From Erwinia sp. SLM-02 (GTDB taxonomy: Bacteria > Pseudomonadota > Gammaproteobacteria > Enterobacterales > Enterobacteriaceae), in contig NZ_JAQISN010000006.1 of assembly GCF_037450285.1 (NCBI RefSeq), positions 1 through 64,000 of the forward strand: a stretch of DNA of 64,000 nt. Direction: 5' to 3'. This document shows positions 44,657 through 53,646 of this stretch, one piece after another. Position 1 is the stretch's first letter; every line of letters begins with the position of its first letter. A program made the translations under genes and the position numbers. The notes under the pieces were generated by a model. The model searched no databases. It worked only from the letters and a program-made list of their open reading frames with translations, and had not been told where the DNA came from.

Positions 44657-45841
44657 TTACAGCACCAGTCCGGCAAAGGCGGCGGAAAGCAAGCTGACCA
44701 GGGTGGAGCCATAAATCAGCTTCAGGCCGAAGCGTGATACCACATTCCCCTGCTGCTCATTAAGCCCCTTGATGGCGCCGGCAACGATGCCAATCGAAGC
44801 AAAGTTAGCAAATGAAATAAGGAACACGGACAGGATCCCCAGCCCGCGCGGTGACAGTTCGGCAGCGATTTTTTTCAGTTCGATCATCGCAACAAACTCG
44901 TTGGTCACCAGCTTGGTTGCCATAATACTGGCGGCCTTGAGGGCGTCGGCCGGTGGAATGCCAATCAGCCAGGCGAACGGCCAGAAAATATAGCCAAGGA
45001 TTTGCTGGAAGCTGATGCCAAACACGGCGGCAAAAAGGGCATTCACCGCGGTAATCAGAGCAATGAAGCCAATCAGCATGGCCAGGATAATCATGGCAAC
45101 TTTGAAACCGGCCAATATATATTCGCCCAGCATCTCAAAGAAGCTCTGATCCTCATGCATTTTTTCCAGCCGGATTTCAGGCTCATCGCCCACCGGGGTC
45201 GGGTTAATAACCGACAGGATGATAAAGGTGCTGAACATATTGAGCACCAGCGCCGCCACGACATAGCGCGGTTCAATCATCGACATATAGGCACCGACAA
45301 TCGACAGCGAGACGGTCGACATGGCTGCTGCGGCCATCGAATAGAGGCGACGCTGGGAAATCTCTGCCAGGATACCCTTGTAGGCAATAAAGTTCTCGGA
45401 CTGCCCGAGGATGAGGGTACTGACGGCGTTGAAGGATTCCAGCTTGCCCATGCCGTTAATTTTGGACAGCACGGTGCCCACAAACCGGATCAGCAGCGGC
45501 AGGATTTTCAGGTGCTGTAGAATACCGATCAGCGCTGAAATGAAGACGATCGGGCAGAGTACCCCCAGGAAGATAAACGCCAGACCCTGTGAGCTCATGT
45601 TGCCAAACACAAAGTCGGTCCCCTGGGCTGCATATTTCAGCAGCGTTTCGAAGAAGCCGGACACGGCACTCACCACGCTCAGCCCGCTGGATGCGTGCAG
45701 GAAGAACCAGGCCAGGGCGCCTTCGATAACAATCAGCTGCAGCAGCACGCGCGGACGGATTTTTCTGCGATCGGCACTGAACAGCAGCGCCAGGCTGAGG
45801 ATAATGGCCAGGGCCAGAATAAAATGTAAAACAGCAGACAT
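44657..45841 (-). CDS. nupC: nucleoside:proton symporter NupC
   Basis: 394 residues from ATG 45841, which aligns with the E. coli NupC start (E. coli 400 residues). Concentrative nucleoside transporter family. The signature region GQSENFIAYKG contains the Gln and Glu that bind nucleoside; ATKLVTNEFVAM is the second conserved half. It is much closer to NupC than to NupX (YeiJ). It imports nucleosides with protons. Its place between yicC and rph is unlike E. coli, where nupC is elsewhere. It may be a paralogue. Confidence 0.9.
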   Translation of the reverse strand: MSAVLHFILALAIILSLALLFSADRRKIRPRVLLQLIVIEGALAWFFLHASSGLSVVSAVSGFFETLLKYAAQGTDFVFGNMSSQGLAFIFLGVLCPIVFISALIGILQHLKILPLLIRFVGTVLSKINGMGKLESFNAVSTLILGQSENFIAYKGILAEISQRRLYSMAAAAMSTVSLSIVGAYMSMIEPRYVVAALVLNMFSTFIILSVINPTPVGDEPEIRLEKMHEDQSFFEMLGEYILAGFKVAMIILAMLIGFIALITAVNALFAAVFGISFQQILGYIFWPFAWLIGIPPADALKAASIMATKLVTNEFVAMIELKKIAAELSPRGLGILSVFLISFANFASIGIVAGAIKGLNEQQGNVVSRFGLKLIYGSTLVSLLSAAFAGLVL

Positions 45842-46052
45842 ACGGACGGTCCCGCGTGAAGAGTCAATAAAGAGGGGCATTTAGCCATATATCGATTCTT
45901 TTTACACCCTGTTCCCGATTATCTTGCTGTTTTAAACGTTGATTATCTGCCTGTTGCATAACAGCGTGCGGATGACGGTACCTGCGATAGGCATTCACGG
46001 GTGAAATCCGTATAATGCGCAGCCAATTATAAAGCTAGCCGGAGAATACACT

Positions 46053-46769
46053 ATGCGTCCATCAGGCCGTAGCGCACATCAGGTGCGTCCCGTTACCCTG
46101 ACCCGTCATTACACCAAACATGCAGAAGGCTCTGTGCTGGTTGAATTCGGTGATACCAAAGTATTATGTACCGCAACAATTGAAGAAGGCGTACCTCGCT
46201 TTCTGAAAGGCCAGGGACAGGGATGGGTTACGGCGGAATACGGCATGTTGCCGCGTGCGACTCACAGCCGTAACGCCCGCGAAGCGGCGAAAGGCAAGCA
46301 GGGCGGCCGTACGCTGGAGATCCAACGTCTGATCGCCCGCTCGCTGCGCGCGGCGCTGGATCTGAAAGCGCTGGGTGAATTTACCATTACCCTGGACTGT
46401 GACGTGTTGCAGGCCGACGGCGGCACGCGTACCGCGTCAATCACCGGTGCCTGCGTGGCGTTGGCCGATGCGCTGAACCACCTTGTTGCTATCGGCAAGC
46501 TGAAGGCTAATCCAATGAAAGGGATGGTTGCAGCTATCTCCGTTGGCATTGTGAACGGCGAAGCGCTGTGCGATCTGGAGTATGTGGAAGATTCCGCTGC
46601 CGAAACGGATATGAATGTGGTGATGACCGAAGATGGCCGCATGATTGAAGTGCAGGGCACCGCAGAGGGCGAACCGTTCAGCCATGAAGAGCTGCTCAAG
46701 CTGCTTGAGTTAGCCCGGGGCGGCATTGACACACTGGTACAGGCGCAGAAAGCGGCGCTGACTAACTGA
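46053..46769 (+). CDS. rph: ribonuclease PH
   Basis: 238 residues, intact full length. The well-known E. coli K-12 allele is truncated by a frameshift; this one is not. The phosphate-binding and catalytic region CDVLQADGGTRTASITGA is near residue 114. It trims tRNA 3' ends phosphorolytically. Its translation up to the following attenuator normally controls pyrE. Confidence 0.98.
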   Translation: MRPSGRSAHQVRPVTLTRHYTKHAEGSVLVEFGDTKVLCTATIEEGVPRFLKGQGQGWVTAEYGMLPRATHSRNAREAAKGKQGGRTLEIQRLIARSLRAALDLKALGEFTITLDCDVLQADGGTRTASITGACVALADALNHLVAIGKLKANPMKGMVAAISVGIVNGEALCDLEYVEDSAAETDMNVVMTEDGRMIEVQGTAEGEPFSHEELLKLLELARGGIDTLVQAQKAALTN

Positions 46770-46776
46770 TTTTTCC

Positions 46777-46803
46777 AGGCGACCCGAGAGTCGCCTTTTT
46801 TTT
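46777..46803 (+). terminator. pyrE attenuator
   Basis: The AGGCGAC / GTCGCCT stem with a 6-base loop and eight T residues lies 8 bases after the rph stop and 25 bases before pyrE. In E. coli this is a UTP-sensitive attenuator: ribosomes translating the end of rph prevent termination when UTP is low and polymerase pauses. Confidence 0.9.
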
Positions 46804-46827
46804 GCCTGAATATTGAGGAATGACAAC

Positions 46828-47469
46828 ATGAAAGCCTGGCAGCGCCAATTTATCGAATTCGCCATCAACAAGCAGGTGCTGAAGTTTGGTGAGTTCACGC
46901 TAAAGTCAGGGCGTAAAAGCCCGTATTTCTTTAACGCCGGCCTGTTCAACACCGGGCGCGATCTGGCCCTGTTGGGCCGTTTTTATGCGCAGGCCCTGGT
47001 AGATTCAGGCATTGATTTCGATCTGCTATTTGGCCCGGCCTATAAAGGGATCCCGATTGCCACCACCACGGCAGTAGCGCTGGCGGATCATCACGATCGC
47101 GATGTGCCGTACTGCTTTAACCGTAAAGAAGCGAAAGATCATGGTGAAGGCGGCACACTGGTCGGTAGCCCGCTGCAGGGTAAAGTGATGCTGGTTGATG
47201 ACGTAATCACCGCGGGAACGGCAATCCGTGAATCGATGGAGATCATCGCGGCTAATCAGGCCAGCCTGGCGGGGGTACTGATTTCCCTCGACCGTCAGGA
47301 ACGCGGGCGCGGTAGCGTTTCGGCGATTCAGGAAGTTGAGCGGGATTACGGCTGTAAGGTGATTTCGATTATCACGCTGAAAGAGTTAATCAGCTATCTG
47401 GAAGAGCAACCTGAGCTTGCCGATCACCTCGCGGCAGTGCGCGCCTACCGCAGTGAATACGGTATCTGA
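46828..47469 (+). CDS. pyrE: orotate phosphoribosyltransferase
   Basis: 213 residues from ATG 46828 (GAGGAATGACAAC upstream), the E. coli length. The PRPP-binding motif VMLVDDVITAGTA is near residue 120. It makes OMP from orotate and PRPP, the fifth step of pyrimidine synthesis. Confidence 0.98.
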   Translation: MKAWQRQFIEFAINKQVLKFGEFTLKSGRKSPYFFNAGLFNTGRDLALLGRFYAQALVDSGIDFDLLFGPAYKGIPIATTTAVALADHHDRDVPYCFNRKEAKDHGEGGTLVGSPLQGKVMLVDDVITAGTAIRESMEIIAANQASLAGVLISLDRQERGRGSVSAIQEVERDYGCKVISIITLKELISYLEEQPELADHLAAVRAYRSEYGI

Positions 47470-47499
47470 ACGATCGGCTGACGGAATGACAACCGATAC

Positions 47500-47526
47500 G
47501 GACTGGCCTCATCGCGAGGCCAGTCC
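47500..47526. terminator. hairpin between convergent pyrE and slmA
   Basis: A perfect 11-bp inverted repeat (GGACTGGCCTC / GAGGCCAGTCC) with a 5-base loop lies between the two stop codons. T tracts are short. It may serve both genes. Confidence 0.65.
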
Positions 47527-47534
47527 ACTTTGGC

Positions 47535-48131
47535 TTATACCAGCTGCATCGCGAACAGCGGCCAGCGAACCTCGAATTCCGCCGTTGGACGATAGCGAAA
47601 CTCTGAACGCACAAAACGTGAAAGTAGCCCCTCGCAAAACGCCAGTAGCTGGCTGGCCAGCAGCGTTTCATCGGTCGTGAACCCTTCGCCTTCACGCATT
47701 TTCTTCTCGCGCATGACCTGGCGAATCTGCACTTCTATGCGTTCAAACAGCTGGTTAATTCGCCCCTGCAGGCGATCCTGTTCGAACATCAGCGCATGAC
47801 CGGTCAGGATACGTGTTAAACCCGGATTACGCTCACCAAAGCCCAGAATCAACTGCGTGATAAGACGCAAACGCGTCAGCGTTTCTTTCTCGTCTTTCAA
47901 AATCAGATTGATGCGCGTAATCAGGCTGTCTTCAATAAATTCAATCAGGCTGTCAAACATCTTGGTCTTGCTGGGGAAATGGCGGTACAGCGCCGCTTCT
48001 GAAACGCCGACATTTGCCGCCAGTTTTGCGGTTGTTATCCGCTGACTGCCATCACTGGACTCCAGCATCTGCGCCAGTGCCTGCAGGATTTCCTCGCGCC
48101 TGTTCCTTTTCGCACTCTTTTTTTCAACCAT
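47535..48131 (-). CDS. slmA: nucleoid occlusion protein SlmA (TetR family)
   Basis: 198 residues, as in E. coli. The N-terminal TetR helix-turn-helix is ITTAKLAANVGVSEAALYRHF near residues 37-57, quoted as position. SlmA bound to its chromosomal sites antagonises FtsZ polymerisation, so septa do not form over DNA. It lies downstream of dut and convergent to pyrE, as in E. coli. Confidence 0.97.
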   Translation of the reverse strand: MVEKKSAKRNRREEILQALAQMLESSDGSQRITTAKLAANVGVSEAALYRHFPSKTKMFDSLIEFIEDSLITRINLILKDEKETLTRLRLITQLILGFGERNPGLTRILTGHALMFEQDRLQGRINQLFERIEVQIRQVMREKKMREGEGFTTDETLLASQLLAFCEGLLSRFVRSEFRYRPTAEFEVRWPLFAMQLV

Positions 48132-48247
48132 GTCTTAAAAGACCCCTGAAAACATCACCATAAACGAGCACAAGCCCACGCAACATCCGTAAGCCTGACG
48201 GCTCACGGCGAAAAAAGGGGTTTCGTTGTTGCGGGAGCGATAGAGAG

Positions 48248-48703
48248 TTACTGGCGACCAGAATGGCCAAAACCGCCTTCACCACGTACGCTGGTATCAA
48301 AATCGTTGACCAGGTTGAATTCAGCCTGCACAACGGGAACAAACACCATCTGAGCAATACGCTCGCCGGGTTGAATAGTAAATGCGTCCTGGCCACGGTT
48401 CCATACGGAAACCATCAGCTGTCCCTGGTAGTCAGAATCAATCAAGCCGACCAGATTTCCCAGTACCACACCATGCTTATGACCCAGGCCGGAACGCGGC
48501 AGAATAACCGCTGCCAGCGTTGGATCGGCAATATGAATTGCTAACCCGGTGGGTACCAGCGTCGTTTGCCCCGGCTGCAGGTCAAAAGCGCTGTCAAGGC
48601 AGGCGCGCAGATCGAGCCCGGCAGATCCAGAGGTGGCGTAGGTCGGCAGAGGAAATTCGTTGCCGACACGCGGATCTAAAATCTTAACGTCGATTTTTTT
48701 CAT
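48248..48703 (-). CDS. dut: dUTP diphosphatase
   Basis: 151 residues from the second of two ATGs at 48703, the E. coli length. Trimeric dUTPase motifs: SGSAGLDLRA (1), PRSGLGHKHG (2), GLIDSDYQGQ (3), RIAQMVFVPV (4) and the C-terminal GEGGFGHSG arm (5). It cleaves dUTP to dUMP, feeding dTMP synthesis and keeping uracil out of DNA. It overlaps the coaBC end by 20 bases. Confidence 0.98.
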   Translation of the reverse strand: MKKIDVKILDPRVGNEFPLPTYATSGSAGLDLRACLDSAFDLQPGQTTLVPTGLAIHIADPTLAAVILPRSGLGHKHGVVLGNLVGLIDSDYQGQLMVSVWNRGQDAFTIQPGERIAQMVFVPVVQAEFNLVNDFDTSVRGEGGFGHSGRQ

Positions 48704-49895
48704 CATAATGGATGACTATCTCGTCTAGTAACTGTTGGCCAAGGAGAGACTTATCGCTGAGCGGTAAGACTTTGTCTCCTTCCTGCCAAAAAAGGTGAAG
48801 AGCATTGGAATCGCTATTGAAACCCTGCCCGGCTTTGGCAACATTATTGGCGCAGATCAAGTCCAGATTCTTGCGCGCCCGTTTTTGTTGTGCGTATTCT
48901 TCCACATTCTGGGTTTCAGCAGCAAATCCTACCACGTAGGGACGTCCCTCCGCTAAAGCCGCAACGCCGGCGACAATATCAGGGTTTTTCACCATTTTCA
49001 GGGTAATTTCATCGCCCTGCTTTTTGATTTTTTCTTCAGCAACCGTGGCGGCACGATAATCGGCCACCGCGGCACAGCCGATAAAAATATGCTGCCGCGC
49101 GGCCCGTTCCATAACGGCCTGCTGCATTTCAAGCGCGGTGATGACATCAATGCGTTTGACCCACGGCGGCGTAGGTAGCTCAACGGGGCCAGCCACCAGC
49201 GTGACGCTGGCACCGCGTTTTGCCGCAGCGGCGGCGATGGCAAACCCCATCTTACCGGAGCTGTGATTGCTGATGAAGCGCACCGGGTCCAGTGCTTCGC
49301 GAGTCGGGCCCGCGGTAATCATAATATGCAGATGTTGCAGGTCGTTGACCGGTGTGGCCCAGCTGACCGCCAGATCGACAATCGCCAGCGGGTCGAGCAT
49401 GCGCCCTGGCCCGATATCGCCGCAGGCCTGGCTGCCGCTGTCCGGTCCCCAGATCAGTACGCCGCGCTGCGCCAGCTGCTGAAGATTATGCTGAGTGGGC
49501 AGCGCACGATACATCTGCTGGTTCATGGCCGGGACAATCGCGATGGGCGCTGCCGTTGCCAGGCACAGCGTGGTAACGAGGTCGTTGGCCATTCCGGCCG
49601 TGACGCGGGCAATGAGATCGGCCGTTGCCGGGGCCAGAATCACCAGGTCCGCCCATTTCCCCAGTTCAATATGGCCCATCGCTGCTTCAGCGGCCGGGTC
49701 GAGCAAATCGTCTGAGACCGGAAAGCCGGAAACGGCCTGTAAGCTTAATGGGGTGATAAAGGCCTTAGCCGCATCCGTCATTACCACGCGGACTTCTGCC
49801 CCACGATCGCGGAGCCTGCGTACCAGTTCCGGCGTTTTATAGGCGGCAATACCGCCGCTGACGCCCAGAACAATCCGCTTTCCCGATAATCCCAT
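48684..49895 (-). CDS. coaBC: bifunctional PPC synthetase/decarboxylase (Dfp)
   Basis: 403 residues from ATG 49895 (E. coli 406); an adjacent ATG three bases earlier is equally possible. The N-terminal CoaC flavoprotein half has the active His in MGHIELGKWADL and the ATADLIA flavin region. The C-terminal CoaB half has NHSSGKMGFAIA and the Lys-containing VKNPDIVAG. It makes 4'-phosphopantetheine from 4'-phosphopantothenate and cysteine, with CTP. The downstream step enzyme coaD is 2.5 kb away. Confidence 0.97.
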   Translation of the reverse strand: MGLSGKRIVLGVSGGIAAYKTPELVRRLRDRGAEVRVVMTDAAKAFITPLSLQAVSGFPVSDDLLDPAAEAAMGHIELGKWADLVILAPATADLIARVTAGMANDLVTTLCLATAAPIAIVPAMNQQMYRALPTQHNLQQLAQRGVLIWGPDSGSQACGDIGPGRMLDPLAIVDLAVSWATPVNDLQHLHIMITAGPTREALDPVRFISNHSSGKMGFAIAAAAAKRGASVTLVAGPVELPTPPWVKRIDVITALEMQQAVMERAARQHIFIGCAAVADYRAATVAEEKIKKQGDEITLKMVKNPDIVAGVAALAEGRPYVVGFAAETQNVEEYAQQKRARKNLDLICANNVAKAGQGFNSDSNALHLFWQEGDKVLPLSDKSLLGQQLLDEIVIHYDEKNRR

Positions 49896-50092
49896 CATCT
49901 GCCTTTCGCCTTCTGTTGAGCCTGCCAGGTACTGTTGTACCGCAATGAGGAATATTTTATCACATTCAGTCAGGCTGGTTATTTTTCGCCTCGGTACCTT
50001 TGCGATCTGCCTCGTAAAGCTCACGGACAGCGATAGAAAACTACTGTATATAATGCCATGCTTTTGCGTATTCAGGCAAGGAGACGCAGAAG

Positions 50093-50764
50093 ATGGGAAA
50101 TAAGTGGCAGGGGTTACCCCCGCGTGAAAAGCTGATCAAATTCGGCGCGGCAGCGCTAAGTGATTGTGAACTGCTGGCTATTTTTTTACGCACCGGCACG
50201 CGCGGGGTGCATGTGATGGAACTGTCGCAGCGCTTAATCGATCATTTTGGGTCGCTGTATCGGCTGATGCATGCGACGAAGGAGGAGTTTAAGGCGGTCG
50301 GTGGGATAGGCACCGCCAAGTATGCCCAGATCCATGCCGTTGCGCAGCTGGCGCGGCGCTGCTTTACCTGTCAGGAAGCCCTCAAGAGCCACACGGTAAA
50401 CAGTTCAGAGCAAATGCTGGATTTTTTACACAGTTCACTGGCTCATCGGGAACGCGAAATTTTTCAGGTAGTCTTTTTTGATAATCAGCATCGCGTTATC
50501 CATACCTGCGAAATGTTCAGCGGCACTATCAACAGCGTGGAAGTGCATCCAAGGGAAATTGTACGCGAAGCGTTAAAACGCAATGCTGCGGCGCTGATTC
50601 TGGCACATAATCATCCCTCCGGGCTGGCGAAACCAAGCCGTGCCGATCGTGATATCACGCAGCAAATTGTGCGTGCCTGTACGCTGCTTAATATTCGCGT
50701 ACTGGACCACATCGTGATTGGGCGAGGTGAGTATGTCTCTTTTGCCGAGCTGGGCTGGATGTGA
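50093..50764 (+). CDS. radC: RadC family JAB1/MPN protein
   Basis: 223 residues (E. coli 222). An N-terminal helix-hairpin-helix region (VGGIGTAKYAQIHAV) is followed by a JAB/MPN metal-binding domain with LAHNHPSG and a downstream Asp, the JAMM pattern. Its DNA repair role is disputed since the original radC mutation proved to be in recG. Function is therefore uncertain. Confidence 0.95.
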   Translation: MGNKWQGLPPREKLIKFGAAALSDCELLAIFLRTGTRGVHVMELSQRLIDHFGSLYRLMHATKEEFKAVGGIGTAKYAQIHAVAQLARRCFTCQEALKSHTVNSSEQMLDFLHSSLAHREREIFQVVFFDNQHRVIHTCEMFSGTINSVEVHPREIVREALKRNAAALILAHNHPSGLAKPSRADRDITQQIVRACTLLNIRVLDHIVIGRGEYVSFAELGWM

Positions 50765-50886
50765 AAAATCGCCTTTTACGGCCCTGAAGTACGAATGTCG
50801 GGGCGATTCGTGTACAAAAACAGGCTGTTTCACAGGCAATTAAGACAGTTACAGGCGATCCACAGGGATCTTTATCTGTTCGGGAC

Positions 50887-50915
50887 TTGAGCACTCGCGC
50901 TACAGGGCGTATACT
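50887..50915 (+). promoter_or_regulatory. probable promoter of rpmB-rpmG
   Basis: TTGAGC (50887-50892) and TATACT (50910-50915) are spaced 17 bases apart. The predicted mRNA leader before rpmB is about 140 bases and can fold, which would suit ribosomal protein feedback. Such feedback is not shown here. Confidence 0.65.
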
Positions 50916-51060
50916 ACGCCACCTTTGAGAATCTCGGGTTTGGCGTTTGAGCCTGCTCAGCGGGTTCACATAGAACTCGCCTGGATGGGCTATTAGTCTG
51001 ACGAGGCGGCCAAAACCTTATTTTTAAAGCTCGAGCTGATTTGATTTTTGGAGAATAGAC

Positions 51061-51297
51061 ATGTCACGAGTCTGCCAAGTAACTGGCAAGCGTCCGGTGA
51101 CGGGTAACAACCGTTCCCACGCAATGAACGCGACGAAACGCCGTTTCCTGCCGAACCTGCACTCTCACCGTTTTTGGGTTGAGGGCGAAAAGCGCTTCGT
51201 TACACTACGCGTATCTGCCAAAGGCATGCGTGTAATTGATAAAAAGGGTATTGAGACGGTTCTGGCCGATCTGCGTACCCGCGGTGAGAAGTACTAA
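51061..51297 (+). CDS. rpmB: 50S ribosomal protein L28
   Basis: 78 residues, matching E. coli L28 (begins MSRVCQVTGKRP). Basic, with GNNRSHAMNATKRRFLPNLH typical. The ribosome site TTGGAGAATAGAC precedes ATG. Followed after 16 bases by rpmG. Confidence 0.99.
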   Translation: MSRVCQVTGKRPVTGNNRSHAMNATKRRFLPNLHSHRFWVEGEKRFVTLRVSAKGMRVIDKKGIETVLADLRTRGEKY

Positions 51298-51310
51298 GGT
51301 AAGGAACTGA

Positions 51311-51481
<171 letters not shown>

Positions 51482-51497
51482 TTAATCTCAGTTGAAA

Positions 51498-51524
51498 AAC
51501 CCGGCTCCGGCCGGGTTTTTTTGT
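51498..51524 (+). terminator. terminator after rpmG
   Basis: A GC-rich stem (AACCCGG / CCGGGTT) lies 16 bases after the stop and is followed by seven T residues. Confidence 0.93.
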
Positions 51525-51584
51525 TTCTGAGTTTTGTATTAGAGTACTGCGTCATCATGTTGAACAGCCAACGGGAGCGGGAAA

Positions 51585-52394
51585 ATGCCAGAATTGCCAG
51601 AAGTAGAAACCAGCCGACGCGGAATTGAGCCACATCTGGTCGGCGCGACGATTCTGCACGCCGTGGTGCGTAACTCCCGCCTGCGCTGGCCTGTTTCACA
51701 CGAAATTCATGCCCTTAGCGACCAGCCGGTGCTGAGCGTTCAGCGGCGTGCTAAATACCTGCTGCTGGAGCTGCCAACCGGGTGGATTATTATCCATCTG
51801 GGGATGTCCGGCAGCCTGCGTATGCTGCCACACGAACTCCCGCCGGCGAAGCATGATCACGTTGATCTGGTGATGAGCAACGGCAAGGTGCTGCGCTATA
51901 CCGATCCGCGCCGCTTTGGTGCCTGGCTGTGGTGCACTGACCTCGCAGCCAGTTCAGTTCTCTCCCATCTCGGTCCTGAACCGCTGGAGGAGAGTTTTAA
52001 CGGCGCCTATCTGTTTGCCAAATCTCGCGGCAAGCGTACGGCCATCAAACCCTGGCTGATGGATAACAAGCTGGTGGTGGGGGTGGGCAACATATACGCC
52101 AGTGAATCCCTGTTCGTTGCCGGGATCCATCCCGATCGTCCAGCCATGGCGCTGAGTGAGTCGGAAGCGGATCTGCTGGTGGCAACAATCAAGGCCGTGC
52201 TGCTGCGTTCAATCGAACAGGGCGGCACCACGCTGCGTGATTTTCTGCAGACCGACGGAAAGCCGGGCTACTTTGCTCAGGAACTACAGGTTTATGGGCG
52301 GGCAGGAGAGCCGTGCCGCGTGTGCGGCACGCCGATTGAAAGCAGTAAACACGCCCAGAGAAGCACCTTCTTCTGTCCGCGCTGCCAGAAATAG
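51585..52394 (+). CDS. mutM: formamidopyrimidine-DNA glycosylase
   Basis: 269 residues, as in E. coli. N-terminal MPELPEVE supplies the catalytic Pro and Glu after Met removal. NKLVVGVGNIYASE holds the helix-two-turn-helix. The C-terminal zinc finger is CRVCG...CPRC. It excises 8-oxoguanine and formamidopyrimidines from DNA. Ends 2 bases before the convergent coaD stop. Confidence 0.98.
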   Translation: MPELPEVETSRRGIEPHLVGATILHAVVRNSRLRWPVSHEIHALSDQPVLSVQRRAKYLLLELPTGWIIIHLGMSGSLRMLPHELPPAKHDHVDLVMSNGKVLRYTDPRRFGAWLWCTDLAASSVLSHLGPEPLEESFNGAYLFAKSRGKRTAIKPWLMDNKLVVGVGNIYASESLFVAGIHPDRPAMALSESEADLLVATIKAVLLRSIEQGGTTLRDFLQTDGKPGYFAQELQVYGRAGEPCRVCGTPIESSKHAQRSTFFCPRCQK

Positions 52395-52396
52395 AC

Positions 52397-52873
52397 TCAG
52401 AGCTTCGCCTGCAGGGCCAGATACACCGGCTCCGGCAGGAAGGCTTTGACCTCACCGCCGTGGCGTGCGACTTCCTTCATCAGCGATGACGAGATAAACG
52501 AATACTCTTCAGAAGGCATCAGGAAAACACTTTCCAGAGTCGGCAGCAGATGGCGGTTCATATGCGCCAGCTGCAGCTCGTATTCGAAGTCGGATACGGC
52601 CCGTAATCCTCGCACCAGCACGTTGGCCTGCTGAGATTTGGCGAAGTTGGCCATTAAATCGCTGAAGCCGACGACCTCCACATTATCCAGATGCGCCGTC
52701 ACTTCCGTGGCCAGGGCAACGCGCTCTTCCAGCGTGAACATGGGCTTTTTGCTGGGGCTGGCCGCCACCGCCAGAACGATGCGGTCAAACATCAGCGCGG
52801 CGCGCGTCACGATATCCAGATGGCCGTTGGTCATCGGATCGAAGGTACCGGGGTAAATGGCTTTAGTGCTCAT
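52397..52873 (-). CDS. coaD: phosphopantetheine adenylyltransferase
   Basis: 158 residues from ATG 52873 (E. coli 159). YPGTFDPMTNGHLD contains the T/HxGH nucleotide-binding motif, and SFISSSLMKEVA the ISSS motif. It makes dephospho-CoA, the penultimate CoA step. Its start overlaps the stop of waaE by 4 bases, so it is translated from the waaA-waaE transcript, as in Klebsiella and Serratia. Confidence 0.97.
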   Translation of the reverse strand: MSTKAIYPGTFDPMTNGHLDIVTRAALMFDRIVLAVAASPSKKPMFTLEERVALATEVTAHLDNVEVVGFSDLMANFAKSQQANVLVRGLRAVSDFEYELQLAHMNRHLLPTLESVFLMPSEEYSFISSSLMKEVARHGGEVKAFLPEPVYLALQAKL

Positions 52874-53646
52874 AGTCTGCCGTTCCTGGATGCGTGATTG
52901 AGAGCCCACAGGGCCGTATATTTATTGAACGTATACTGTGCATTGACTACGGCCAGCAGCCAGCCCTGTTTGCCGTCAAGAAAACCGGCGCGCAGCACCA
53001 GGGTTTTCAGGAAGGCACCTGCAGTATGGCCGAATATTGCGGCGATGCCGCAGCGTTTACCCTGCAGATGGCGCTGTTTAGCCCAGGCCTCCGCGTAGGC
53101 GAACTGCTTCCACTGGAAATCAGAAAAATCACGGCAGGTCAGATGCAGAAGATCCCCCTGCAGGGGACGTACCGCCGCGCGTGCGGTTTCCAGGGATTCA
53201 TGCACCTGATTATCGTTGTAGCGATAACTGCGGGGATAAAGGCGTGTTACCCGATCGGGATACCAGCCGCTATGACGCATAAACCGGCCGAGGAACAGAT
53301 TACGTCGGGCAATGCTGTACACCGTCTCCGAAGCGGGTTGTTCAAGTACCTGCTCAATGCTGCGACGCAGCTCAGGCGTGACGCGCTCGTCGGTATCGAT
53401 CATCAAAATCATCGCATGGCTGGCATAGCTCTGCGCCAGCTGGCGCTGTTTGCCATAGCCGTGCCATTGCGTGGAATGAAAAACGCGAGCGCCATGACGT
53501 TCCGCGATTTCTGCGGTACCGTCGCTGCTGCCGGAGTCGAGAAGAATAATTTCATCTGCCCAGCTGACGGACGTCAGACATTCCGGCAGGAGCTCTGCCG
53601 CATTTTTTGCAATCAGGACTACCGACAGCGGCTGGCGAGTGTGCAT
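52870..53646 (-). CDS. waaE: LPS core beta-1,4-glucosyltransferase WaaE
   Basis: 258 residues, glycosyltransferase family 2. LSVVLIAKNAAELLPECL starts the GT-A fold, LLDSGSSDGT is the nucleotide-sugar site, and MIDTDERV the DxD-like metal site. The gene order waaA-waaE-coaD is that of Klebsiella and Serratia, where WaaE adds glucose to L,D-heptose I of the inner core. It starts immediately at the waaA stop. E. coli K-12 lacks this gene. Confidence 0.93.
   Translation of the reverse strand: MHTRQPLSVVLIAKNAAELLPECLTSVSWADEIILLDSGSSDGTAEIAERHGARVFHSTQWHGYGKQRQLAQSYASHAMILMIDTDERVTPELRRSIEQVLEQPASETVYSIARRNLFLGRFMRHSGWYPDRVTRLYPRSYRYNDNQVHESLETARAAVRPLQGDLLHLTCRDFSDFQWKQFAYAEAWAKQRHLQGKRCGIAAIFGHTAGAFLKTLVLRAGFLDGKQGWLLAVVNAQYTFNKYTALWALNHASRNGRL

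Noticed and set aside
44657..45841. Calling the transporter NupX/YeiJ
   Set aside because: The N terminus, the QGLAFIFLGVLCPIVFISAL region and GQSENFIAYKG match NupC much more closely.
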